Assembly: GCA_021795795.1 (NCBI GenBank) | Contig: JAJYPA010000214.1 | Span: 1-12,502, forward strand | Reading direction: 5' to 3' | Length of the DNA: 12,502 bases | Source: Pseudomonadota bacterium | GTDB taxonomy: Bacteria; Pseudomonadota; Gammaproteobacteria; Halothiobacillales; Halothiobacillaceae | Part shown: one piece after another, positions 6,723-12,502 of the stretch | How the letters are laid out: every line of letters begins with the position of its first letter | Numbering within the stretch: position 1 is the first letter of the stretch | Translations under genes and position numbers: made by a program | Notes under the pieces: model-generated | The model's input: the letters and a program-made list of their open reading frames with translations, nothing else | Databases searched by the model: none | Told to the model about the DNA's origin: nothing

Positions 6723-7790
6723 ATGCTATGGATCAGCAGTCAGGGAAAACGGTGTTCGTGCCGGTCATGGACCGGGACGGAAAAGCACCGCTCATGCCGA
6801 CGACGCCCTCGCGGGCGCGGCGGTGGATCAAGAGCGGTGAAGCGACGCCGTTCTTCAAGAAGGGCGTGTTCTGCGTGCGCCTGAACCGTGCGCCGTCCGG
6901 GCGGGAAACGCAGCCCATCGTGGCTACGGCGGACCCCGGTTCCAAACGGGAGGGGTTCACCGTCAAGTCGAAGGCGCACACCTACCTGAACGTGCATGCG
7001 GAAGCGGTGACTTGGGTCAAGGCCGCCGTAGAAACTCGTAGTGACATGCGACGCGGGCGGCGATTCCGCAAGACGCCGTGCCGCAAGCCCGGCCCGTCAG
7101 ACACCATGATGTGTACTGAAAAACGTTTGCCACCATCCACAAAGGCCCGTTGGGGCTGGAAATTGCGGGTGTTCAACTGGCTCCGCGCATTGTTTCCGGT
7201 GACGGATATCGGCGTGGAGGATATCCAGGCCACCACCCGAAAAGGCAAACGGAAATGGAATGTTTCATTTTCTCCGCTGCAGGTGGGCAAGGACTGGTTC
7301 TACGAAGAGATCCGGCGCATGGGCGTAACGTTGCACCTGCGGGCGGGCTTTGAGACCAAGGCGCTGCGGGACAGGCTTGGGCTAAAAAAGACCGGCAGAA
7401 AACTCGCGGAGGTATTCTCTGCTCATTGTGTGGACTCCTGGGTGATAGCCTGGGACATCGTGGGCGGGAAAGAGAGTCCGGACAATCGGGATTTGCTCTG
7501 TATCCAGCCAATTCGCCTGCACCGCAGGCAACTGCACCGTTTGCAGCCACAAAAGGGCGGCGAACGGTTGCCATACGGTGGCACCCGCAGTCACGGCTTC
7601 AAGCGCGGATCGCTGGTGCGCCATGCGAAATTGGGGCTGGCCTATGTCGGCGGACTCCTGAAAGACCGCATTAGCCTGCATCATATCGAGAGCGGGAAAA
7701 GGTTAACGCAGAACGCGAAACCAGCGGATTGCCGGTTTCTCACGTTTAACATCTGGAAGTTTCACTGCGTAGCGCACACTTGAAAAATGG
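6431..7790 (+). mobile_element. IsrB-type OMEGA element (IS200/IS605-like, no transposase)
   Basis: Omega-RNA plus isrB form a compact unit placed exactly between the stop of the 290-aa gene and the ribosome site of the outer-membrane protein gene. Known IscB/IsrB loci are IS200/IS605-related elements mobilised in trans by TnpA and lacking terminal inverted repeats or target duplications. The left end is placed where the conserved RNA structure begins. The right end is not visible as such and must fall between about 7745 and 7790. Boundaries are approximate. Confidence 0.5.
6728..7783 (+). CDS. isrB: IsrB, RNA-guided nickase of the OMEGA (IscB/Cas9-related) family
   Basis: IsrB is the HNH-less relative of IscB. 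It is guided by an omega-RNA and nicks the non-target DNA strand with a RuvC-like domain. The 351 residues match the typical ~350-aa length. Visible in order: the PLMP domain (PLMP at 21-24, then RARRWIKSG), RuvC-I ADPGSK with catalytic Asp69, an Arg-rich bridge segment RRGRRFRK (108-115), RuvC-II GVEDI with Glu164, directly followed by KWNVSFSPLQVGKDWFYEE with no HNH insertion, RuvC-III AHCVDSW (His233, Asp236), and a C-terminal region with LHRRQLHRLQP, YGGTRS.GFKRGSLV and GKRLTQNAKPADC. All catalytic positions are present, so the enzyme is probably active. The start has AGGAG five bases upstream. No tnpA transposase is nearby, so the element would be non-autonomous. Confidence 0.93.
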   Translation: MDQQSGKTVFVPVMDRDGKAPLMPTTPSRARRWIKSGEATPFFKKGVFCVRLNRAPSGRETQPIVATADPGSKREGFTVKSKAHTYLNVHAEAVTWVKAAVETRSDMRRGRRFRKTPCRKPGPSDTMMCTEKRLPPSTKARWGWKLRVFNWLRALFPVTDIGVEDIQATTRKGKRKWNVSFSPLQVGKDWFYEEIRRMGVTLHLRAGFETKALRDRLGLKKTGRKLAEVFSAHCVDSWVIAWDIVGGKESPDNRDLLCIQPIRLHRRQLHRLQPQKGGERLPYGGTRSHGFKRGSLVRHAKLGLAYVGGLLKDRISLHHIESGKRLTQNAKPADCRFLTFNIWKFHCVAHT

Positions 7791-7805
7791 ATGAGGAGTA
7801 ACACC

Positions 7806-8777
7806 ATGCTGAAAAAAACCGCAATAGCAACCGCAATTTTGGCGACCATCGGAATGTCAGGTATGGCATTGGCGGCCGGTACTGGCTGGCACTATCCCAA
7901 CGGGTCAATTAGCCCTGGGTCTGACGCAAACCACGTTGTCCTTCCTAATTCAGCCACAGCAACAACCAATCCTATTTTGGCCGCAAACTCTGAACTCGGG
8001 ATAGGGCTAGTCGATACGCAAAGCAACTACTCTGAAAATATCGTCTCCCCGTACAGTGGGAGCGACGTGGAAAACGGCATGATGCCTGGCTTCACACTGT
8101 TTGGAAAAGATACGTTCAACGCCTTCGGAATGAAGCACTGGTACGAGTCCTTTAGCTACATCCGTACCAGTGGGCAGACCACATACAGCCTTGGGTCCGC
8201 CAGTAATGGACAGTTCAGTGAGTCCGCCCAGCACACCACCAACAATCTGCAGGCAAAATTCGGGAAGACCTTCTTTCTGGGGAATGCCAATAACGCCATC
8301 ACCCCCTATCTCTTCGGCGGATACCGGAGCTGGCATCGTGTCGTGCCCGGCGGCGTCTCCAGTCCGGAAAACTACCACAATGGGTATATCGGTCTGGGTG
8401 CAAAATATCAGATGGCCGTCACGCGGCATTTGGTGCTCTCCGCCAACAGCGGCGTGGGTGAAGTGATTGGTGCTGGTATGTCAGGAACTATGCCGCCCGT
8501 CTTTACCCACTTATTCAACATGCCTTCGACGGTTAATTTCTCTTTGGCGTCCCGTCCGTATTACACCATGGGCGTCGGTGCTGATTATCGGGTTACCAAG
8601 CGCCTTCACATGCTTGCCACCGCCCAGTACACCGATTTCATGTATGGCGGGAGCAATTGGAAATACTACCAGGGAAGCCAGCCGATTACACACGGCTATG
8701 TCATAGGGTTCCGCGAACCATCCAGCCAGACCAGCAACTTTGCGGTGGGTTTGGACATGGCATACTCGTGGGGCTGA
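7806..8777 (+). CDS. Outer-membrane beta-barrel protein (porin-like), 323 aa
   Basis: A predicted outer-membrane protein of unknown substrate. A Sec signal peptide (MLKKTAIATAILATIGMSGM, then ALA-A) is cleaved around residue 23-24. The mature protein alternates short aromatic/hydrophobic strands with Gly/Ser/Asn-rich turns, typical of beta-barrels: ITPYLFGGYRSWHRV, GYIGLGAKYQM, YYTMGVGADYRV and the C-terminal strand NFAVGLDMAYSWG, close to the Trp/Phe-ending signal used by the BAM machinery. The start is at 7806, with GGAG seven bases upstream; an ATG at 7791 overlaps that ribosome site and is less likely. Its last base is shared with the next ATG (TGATG). The gene follows isrB by 22 bp, so the insertion probably separated it from any original promoter and it may depend on read-through from the element. 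Confidence 0.85.
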   Translation: MLKKTAIATAILATIGMSGMALAAGTGWHYPNGSISPGSDANHVVLPNSATATTNPILAANSELGIGLVDTQSNYSENIVSPYSGSDVENGMMPGFTLFGKDTFNAFGMKHWYESFSYIRTSGQTTYSLGSASNGQFSESAQHTTNNLQAKFGKTFFLGNANNAITPYLFGGYRSWHRVVPGGVSSPENYHNGYIGLGAKYQMAVTRHLVLSANSGVGEVIGAGMSGTMPPVFTHLFNMPSTVNFSLASRPYYTMGVGADYRVTKRLHMLATAQYTDFMYGGSNWKYYQGSQPITHGYVIGFREPSSQTSNFAVGLDMAYSWG

Positions 8778-9100
8778 TGACCATGCCCATCTGCCGTTCG
8801 TCGTCAGTTAATTTTATTGGGCGGCAGGTGTTGGCGTTGCTGCTTGGATTTATCCCGGCAGCGGCGCTGGCCGCCAGTCCCTCTCCTGGAATGACGCCGA
8901 TGCATGGCGTTCACATGCAACGATATCGCCTGACACCGCAACAACACATGCGGGAACAACAGAATGTTCAGCGGCGTATGGAGCAACAAATGCCCCCACA
9001 GTTCAAGGCGGGTTACGAAAAGATGATGCGGCAACAGGATGCGCTTGAACAGCGCCATCAGCCACATCCGGCATACGGGTCGCCAAAATATGCGGGGTAA
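8777..9100 (+). CDS. Small exported Gln/Met-rich protein, 107 aa
   Basis: Unknown function, predicted periplasmic or secreted. The N-terminus is a signal peptide with a hydrophobic core (VLALLLGFIPAAALA, cleaved near ALA-AS at residue ~34). The mature part is rich in Gln, Met, Arg and His, with a likely amphipathic helix (MREQQNVQRRMEQQMPPQF, then YEKMMRQQDALEQRH). The Met/His content could suit metal binding, but this is speculative. The ATG overlaps the stop of the barrel protein gene by one base (TGATG), implying coupling and perhaps a shared envelope role. A second in-frame ATG lies six bases downstream (8783) and could be the true start. Confidence 0.72.
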   Translation: MTMPICRSSSVNFIGRQVLALLLGFIPAAALAASPSPGMTPMHGVHMQRYRLTPQQHMREQQNVQRRMEQQMPPQFKAGYEKMMRQQDALEQRHQPHPAYGSPKYAG

Positions 9101-9106
9101 TTCCTG

Positions 9107-9220
9107 TTGACGCTCATTTTAGGTGCGGTGACTTTACCCGTAAGCGCCATTAGCCTCGGCGGTGTTTTTCTGGTGAGCGCGCTTCCCGACGCCTACCAGA
9201 GGGAATGGGAAGGGCTTTAA
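9107..9220 (+). CDS. Possible 37-aa single-span membrane peptide with TTG start
   Basis: A frame that fills the gap between the 107-aa and 84-aa genes almost completely, with six bases on the left and four on the right. The product would start MTLILGAVTLPVSAISLGGV, continue FLVSALP and end with a short polar tail DAYQREWEGL, a convincing membrane helix. Against it: the start codon is TTG and the only ribosome-site candidate is a GGGG about nine bases upstream. Offered as a small-protein candidate only. Confidence 0.4.
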   Translation: MTLILGAVTLPVSAISLGGVFLVSALPDAYQREWEGL

Positions 9221-9224
9221 CATT

Positions 9225-9479
9225 ATGGCAAACATCCAACACATCGCCGACCGGATTTTCCGGCACGTTGACGCCGGTCACCTGCAGGCGGGCTATGCCC
9301 TCACCATGGGCGCGCTGATCGACGCCAACGACGACCCAGACTTTCATGAGTGGGTGGATGGTGTGCCCGGTAGTGCTGTCGAGAAGTTGATCGCCTGCAT
9401 GGTGCGCAAGGGCGCCTGGAATAATCCTGAATGGCTGCGGGAATACATACGGGAAGCATCAAAGGAGAGTGCGGCATGA
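9225..9479 (+). CDS. Protein of unknown function, 84 aa (upstream partner of the P-loop kinase)
   Basis: Not recognised. A small soluble protein, acidic in the middle (DANDDPDFHEWVDG) and helical at the end (AVEKLIACMVRKGAW, then PEWLREYIREASKE). Its stop overlaps the ATG of the kinase gene by four bases, and the kinase ribosome site AAAGGAG lies within its last codons. The size and order (small protein, then P-loop kinase) recall epsilon/zeta toxin-antitoxin pairs, but neither protein shows sequence features of that family clearly enough to claim this. Confidence 0.75.
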   Translation: MANIQHIADRIFRHVDAGHLQAGYALTMGALIDANDDPDFHEWVDGVPGSAVEKLIACMVRKGAWNNPEWLREYIREASKESAA

Positions 9480-10063
9480 GCGAACTGATACTGGTTGGTG
9501 GCAATCCCGGAACGGGAAAAACCACCATAGGGCGATTACTGGCGAAAACGCTTGGATACGCTCTGGTGGATAAGGATTCGGCGACATGCGCCATGACTGA
9601 AGGTCTGTTGAAAGCGCTGGGTTGCGATAAAAATGATCGGGAAAGCAAACCCTATGTGCAACAGGTAAAGCCGCTCGAATATGAAACCATCCTTAACATC
9701 GTCAAGGACAACCTGGATATTGGCCGGAGCGTGATTTGTACCGCGCCATTCACCAGCCTATTTCGTGATTCGCAGTGGATTGGCCAGATAGAATCATTTG
9801 TGTCGATCCGCGCCACGACGCTATCGCTGGTTTGGCTGACGGCGGACGTCAATGTAACCCGTGCCCGCATTATCCATCGTGCCGCAGCCATGGATAAGTG
9901 GAAGATGGACTTTTGGCAAGAATATAGAAAGGGTCTGCCAGTAGAACCACCATCACACGAACGCATCATACTGGCTGACAATACGCTGGATAACAACATG
10001 GACAATGTTGTGCGGTTGATTCTGGACAGGCTTGAAAAGTGGAAAAATCAGGAGGCAACATGA
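9476..10063 (+). CDS. P-loop kinase-like ATP-binding protein (AAA_33 type), 195 aa
   Basis: A small nucleotide-binding protein of the ATP-dependent small-molecule kinase group, related to nucleoside/shikimate kinases and zeta toxin-like phosphotransferases; the substrate is unknown. Walker A is GGNPGTGKTT (8-17) on a typical LILVGG strand. It is followed by YALVDKDSAT with Asp34 as candidate substrate-binding or catalytic residue, DRES..Y..QVKPLEYE (54-70), SVICTAPF (85-92), a Walker B-like strand LSLVWLTAD (117-124) and the Arg-containing lid RARIIHRAAAMDKWK (129-143). The start is fixed by the ATGA overlap with the 84-aa gene and AGGAG eight bases upstream. The stop overlaps the ATG at 10060. 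A role in modifying a nucleotide or base linked to the adjacent methyltransferase is possible but unsupported. Confidence 0.85.
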   Translation: MSELILVGGNPGTGKTTIGRLLAKTLGYALVDKDSATCAMTEGLLKALGCDKNDRESKPYVQQVKPLEYETILNIVKDNLDIGRSVICTAPFTSLFRDSQWIGQIESFVSIRATTLSLVWLTADVNVTRARIIHRAAAMDKWKMDFWQEYRKGLPVEPPSHERIILADNTLDNNMDNVVRLILDRLEKWKNQEAT

Positions 10064-10273
10064 CGCCCTATATCGTGGGACGGCGCTTTCTTGCCGTCGA
10101 CCCCTTGCAGGGTGTAGACCACTTTCCGGGTGCAACCACCATTTCAAACCAGCGAAGTCTGCCGACTGCAAATCTGCGCACGGAAGGCAGCGGAAACTGC
10201 AGACATGACGGTCAGCGCCGGGGCAATCCTGGGATGGATGGTGAGCACCAAAAGAGCAGGCTCATCACGATGA
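10060..10273 (+). other. Ambiguous 210-bp segment between kinase and methyltransferase (N-terminal extension or broken small gene)
   Basis: An ATG at 10060 overlaps the kinase stop (ATGA) and has AGGAGG four bases upstream, the best ribosome site of this cassette. In that frame it reads MTPYIVGRRFLAVDPLQGVD, then a polar, unstructured stretch fused to the methyltransferase. In the next frame, an open stretch from about 10118 ends in a TGA at 10271-10273 that overlaps the methyltransferase ATG (again ATGA) and ends CARKAAETADMTVSAGAILG plus a short tail. One plausible reading is a ~70-aa gene broken by a one-base frameshift near 10118-10140; the other is a genuine N-terminal extension. Confidence 0.35.
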
Positions 10274-11562
10274 CACAGGCACACGCCATTCTGGAAGGTG
10301 ATCTCCTGTCGATTTTGCCAACCATGCCGGACAATCATTTTGACGCGGTGTTGTGCGATCCGCCGTATCACTTGACTCAGAACTCGCGGGGCGGGTCGGG
10401 CGAAAGCGGCAAGGGTTTCATGGGCCAAACATGGGATGGCGGGAACATCGCATTTCGTCCGGAAACCTGGGAAGCCGTCATGCGGGTTATGAAGCCGGGC
10501 GCGTATCTCATGGCCTTTGGTGGCAGCAGGACTTTTCATCGGCTGGCGGTAGCGATGGAGGATGCTGGGTTTATTCTGGTGGATACGCTGATGTGGTGCT
10601 ATGGCAGTGGGTTTCCAAAGTCAACCAACGTCGCCGCACGCATTGACAAGATCAAGGGCGGCTCCGGTCAGCGTATCGGCCCAGCCCGGAATAACACCTA
10701 TGACGGGGCGCAGCGCGACCCATCCCGGCACAGCAATCCGGCGGACCAGTCGCACACCGGCGAGTGGGGTCTGCACAGCACGCCGCACGGCTTGCCGACT
10801 ATCGCGCTGGAAACGCCAGAAGGTCAGTGGTGGGATGGCTACGGGACAGCACTGAAACCCGCGTATGAACCCATTCTGCTTTGTCGCAAGCCCGGCGAGA
10901 AAGCGTATGCCGCGAATGCCCTGAAGTGGGGCTGCGGAGCGTTGAATATCGATGGGTGCCGAATCCAGGGTGAACCGCCGCATCACAATTATGGGCGAAC
11001 GTCGGGAGGTGGAGCGTTGGCGGACAAAAGCAAAACTCTGTTCAACACCCCAGATTCCGGCCGCTGGCCTGCCAACGTGATGCTCGACGAGGCGGCGGCG
11101 GAAATACTTGACGTTCAATCCGGCATTCGCAAGAGCGGAGCGAACCAGGGTGGTGTCAGTCGCTTTTTTTATGTGGGCAAGGTATCCACCAAGGAACGGC
11201 AGGCGGGGGTGGGTAGCGACAACCTGCAGTTCAAAAAAGGTGCCACTTTGCGTCAAATCGAAAACGCTAAACGACAAGGGAACACGCATCCGACATTAAA
11301 ACCGATAGACCTCAATCGGCATTTGTCCACCTTGTTGTTGCCGCCTAACACGGGCGGAAGCAGGAAGATATTGGTCCCATTCAGTGGCGCTGGTTCAGAA
11401 ATGATCGGGGCACTGACGGCCGGTTGGGATGAGGTGACTGGCATCGAGCAATCACCGGAGTATGCCAGGATCGCGCGGCGGCGAATCGCGTGGTGGCTTG
11501 GCGAACATTTGATGGACCACGTCACAAGGGCTAAATCACCAACAGAGACAAAATTTCAGTAG
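10270..11562 (+). CDS. Orphan site-specific DNA methyltransferase (beta-type order), 430 aa
   Basis: Transfers a methyl group from S-adenosylmethionine to the exocyclic amino group of adenine (N6) or cytosine (N4) in DNA. The catalytic motif IV DPPY is at residues 30-33, preceded by ILEGDLLSILPTMPDNHFDAV; HPTLKP is at 340-345; and the AdoMet-binding motif I FSGAGS (371-376) is followed by GIEQSPEYARIARRRI. Motif IV before motif I is the beta-class order. The centre (WGCGALNIDGCRI, GRWPANVMLD, RFFYVGK) is typical of methyltransferases carried by phages and plasmids, and likely includes target recognition. No restriction enzyme is adjacent, so it looks solitary, perhaps protecting a mobile element. 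The start at 10270 matches the family N-terminus. The frame is open back to 10060, where a strong AGGAGG site and ATGA overlap exist; a 500-aa form is therefore possible. Confidence 0.88.
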   Translation: MTQAHAILEGDLLSILPTMPDNHFDAVLCDPPYHLTQNSRGGSGESGKGFMGQTWDGGNIAFRPETWEAVMRVMKPGAYLMAFGGSRTFHRLAVAMEDAGFILVDTLMWCYGSGFPKSTNVAARIDKIKGGSGQRIGPARNNTYDGAQRDPSRHSNPADQSHTGEWGLHSTPHGLPTIALETPEGQWWDGYGTALKPAYEPILLCRKPGEKAYAANALKWGCGALNIDGCRIQGEPPHHNYGRTSGGGALADKSKTLFNTPDSGRWPANVMLDEAAAEILDVQSGIRKSGANQGGVSRFFYVGKVSTKERQAGVGSDNLQFKKGATLRQIENAKRQGNTHPTLKPIDLNRHLSTLLLPPNTGGSRKILVPFSGAGSEMIGALTAGWDEVTGIEQSPEYARIARRRIAWWLGEHLMDHVTRAKSPTETKFQ

Positions 11563-11600
11563 CTCAGAAACCGGAGGCGCGAGGACAGGACGCTACCCTG

Positions 11601-11620
11601 CCACGGCAATAATGCTGTGG
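11601..11620. other. 8-bp hairpin downstream of the methyltransferase gene
   Basis: CCACGGCA, loop ATAA, TGCTGTGG: eight pairs including one G-T. It lies 39 bp after the methyltransferase stop and 16 bp before the next gene. It is not followed by a T-run, so it is a poor intrinsic terminator; it may be a weak attenuator or mRNA-stabilising structure. Confidence 0.35.
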
Positions 11621-11636
11621 ATTCTCGCAAAAATAG

Positions 11637-12050
11637 ATGAAAAAATCGATAGTGTCAGTAGTAATCACAGCGGTAATGGTTCCCATGCTTGCATCATCCG
11701 TTTCGGCGGGGGCGGCAACCAACGCGCCGAATCTTACGAAAGCCCAGTACCTGGTGAACAGACAAAAATTGGCTCATGAATTGTTTCTGGTACGCGCCAA
11801 GGAGGAAGCCACGCAAACCAAACGGCTGGGCCATCCCGTAAATCTGCCGACCGGCAAGTGCCTCGTAGGCCTGTCGCTAAGCGGCACCGGCGCCCTGGAA
11901 GGCCTGCATTTCTTCCATTGCGCATCGGGCATGAAAGGCCCCGTCACGAAGGCTGCACATTTGGCACAGCCTTACGAAGTATCCGGGCCGGTAAAAATCA
12001 AGTTGGGTGTCATTGCCCCAAACCCGACACCTCGTTTGACGGTGCACTAA
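11637..12050 (+). CDS. Small secreted protein of unknown function, 137 aa
   Basis: Predicted to be exported. The N-terminus MKKSIVSVVITAVMVPMLAS ending SVSA-GA is a classic Sec signal peptide, cleaved near residue 25. The mature ~112 residues have two cysteines (in GKCLVGLSLSG and FHCASGM) that could form a disulphide in the periplasm, and a basic helical stretch (KAQYLVNRQKLAHELFLVRA, then KEEATQTKR). It is not a recognised family. The ribosome site is poor (no clear GGAG before the ATG at 11637). The gene stands 74 bp behind the methyltransferase and is followed 20 bp later by a strong terminator, so it ends the plus-strand block. Confidence 0.72.
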   Translation: MKKSIVSVVITAVMVPMLASSVSAGAATNAPNLTKAQYLVNRQKLAHELFLVRAKEEATQTKRLGHPVNLPTGKCLVGLSLSGTGALEGLHFFHCASGMKGPVTKAAHLAQPYEVSGPVKIKLGVIAPNPTPRLTVH

Positions 12051-12069
12051 ACCAAAAACCTGGCGCAAA

Positions 12070-12102
12070 AAAACCGCCGATCCAAAAAGGAAAGGCGGTT
12101 TT
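12070..12102 (+). terminator. Rho-independent terminator after the 137-aa secreted protein gene
   Basis: AAAACCGCC (12070-12078) pairs perfectly with GGCGGTTTT (12094-12102) across a 15-nt loop, ending in a T-run (TTTT, then C, T). The stem is flanked by A's on the left, so it could work in both directions, but only the plus strand has a gene ending here. Confidence 0.8.
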
Positions 12103-12126
12103 CTACGTTACGCCTGCTGTTGAGTC

Positions 12127-12368
12127 ACAAAAAAGTTTCATCCCGGATTCGCTGCAACCTATTGATTGACGGATCACGCCGCCAGCCCCGCAGCGGCAAT
12201 GTATCATCCTGAGCAGCCAGAGGAACCTCTTGTATGTCGCCATCATAACAATAAAGTATCATCCTGAGATTTGTGCAACCTGTTGATTATTGGTTATCGA
12301 CGCGCTTTTTTGCCCATTTTGCCGCAATCCAGGATGATACTTTTTTGTCGGGGATGATACTTTTTTGT
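12127..12368. repeat. ~242-bp repeat array with 18-bp terminal inverted repeats (MITE-like, IS ends or iterons)
   Basis: The outer ends are ACAAAAAAGTTTCATCCC (12127-12144) and, inverted, GGGATGATACTTTTTTGT (12351-12368): 17 of 18 positions pair. Further copies of the core GTATCATCC lie at 12201 and 12256 (plus orientation) and at 12331-12348 (inverted). The last two inverted copies form a tandem repeat with a 20-bp period. A second motif TGCAACCTRTTGATT occurs at 12153 and 12274, at the same 26-bp distance from its ACAA-AAAG box each time, so 12127-12168 and 12248-12289 are diverged 42-bp direct repeats (31 of 42 identical). No credible gene lies inside. Multi-copy end repeats are known for IS21 and Tn7-like transposons; iterons of a plasmid origin are the alternative. 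Confidence 0.6.
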
Positions 12369-12369
12369 C
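12332..12369 (+). repeat. Tandem 18-bp direct repeat, 20-bp period
   Basis: GGATGATACTTTTTTGTC occurs twice without change, at 12332-12349 and 12352-12369, separated by two G's. It is part of the larger array. Confidence 0.9.
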
Positions 12370-12384
12370 CGTTAATAGGCCACA

Positions 12385-12416
12385 CCGGCGCTGCCGCATT
12401 GGCGAGGCAGCGCCGG
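12385..12416. repeat. Perfect 11-bp inverted repeat (GC-rich hairpin)
   Basis: CCGGCGCTGCC (12385-12395) and GGCAGCGCCGG (12406-12416) enclose a 10-nt loop. There is no T-run after it, so it is not a typical terminator. Immediately to its right GACCCCGCGC is repeated at 12416 and 12433 (17-bp period), adding to the impression of a non-coding control or end region. The rest of the window to 12502 shows no supportable gene. Confidence 0.7.
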
Positions 12417-12502
12417 ACCCCGCGCGGTCACAGACCCCGCGCACGCGCGGAAACACTTTGCTCGGGAACCGGGAGATCCCGCGTCCTTCTGCATCGCGCT
12501 GG

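Noticed and set aside
7717..7739. Imperfect hairpin GAAACCAGC-GGATT-GCCGGTTTC near the end of isrB as a transposon right-end hairpin.
   Set aside because: It lies inside the codons for the conserved C-terminal motif of IsrB, so the true element end must be further right; structure here is probably incidental.
9225..10063. Epsilon/zeta-type toxin-antitoxin module.
   Set aside because: Size order and P-loop fit, but the lid segment (RARIIHRAAAMDKWK) and flanking motifs resemble general AAA_33 kinases more than zeta toxins, and the 84-aa protein shows no antitoxin signature.
10130..10273. Independent 47-aa gene starting at GTG 10130.
   Set aside because: No ribosome site before the GTG; better treated as the tail of a possibly frameshifted gene.
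12259..12456. Minus-strand 65-aa frame at the right end.
   Set aside because: It runs through the repeat array and the GC hairpin, has no recognisable protein features and no ribosome site.

Overview
The window looks like an accessory region, probably plasmid- or ICE-borne, of a moderately GC-rich Gram-negative bacterium. Gram-negative is inferred from a lipobox lipoprotein, several Sec signal peptides and an outer-membrane beta-barrel protein. An acidophile such as Acidithiobacillus would fit the style of the secreted proteins, but that is an impression and not something I could test. No tRNA, rRNA or CRISPR array was seen.

Left third (1-4850), all on the minus strand. It reads from right to left: a four-gene chain with overlapping ends (J-domain protein, then 180-, 254- and 414-aa proteins of unknown function); a translationally coupled secreted pair (a 53-aa lipoprotein too small for ordinary ORF lists, then a 290-aa aromatic/proline-rich exported protein); and the first 286 residues of a UvrD-type helicase that runs off the left edge.

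Centre (4851-7783). A 375-bp divergent intergenic region holds a near-perfect 23-bp palindrome. To its right, on the plus strand, lie two overlapping unknown genes (101 and 290 aa). They are followed by an OMEGA locus: a ~300-nt structured RNA of the HEARO/omega-RNA type immediately upstream of an intact isrB, the HNH-less relative of IscB. The natural guide should be the ~20 nt that precede the first conserved stem.

Right third (7784-12502), plus strand. An outer-membrane protein gene, a small secreted Gln/Met-rich protein and a possible 37-aa membrane peptide are followed by a coupled cassette: an 84-aa unknown, a P-loop kinase and an orphan DNA methyltransferase. A small secreted protein and a good intrinsic terminator close this part. 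The last 400 bp carry no convincing gene. They hold a ~242-bp array of direct and inverted repeats with 18-bp terminal inverted repeats (a MITE-like element, IS end or iteron-like region) and a strong 11-bp hairpin.

The most notable items are the IsrB/omega-RNA pair with a readable native guide, the uncharacterised J-domain operon, and the repeat array at the right end.
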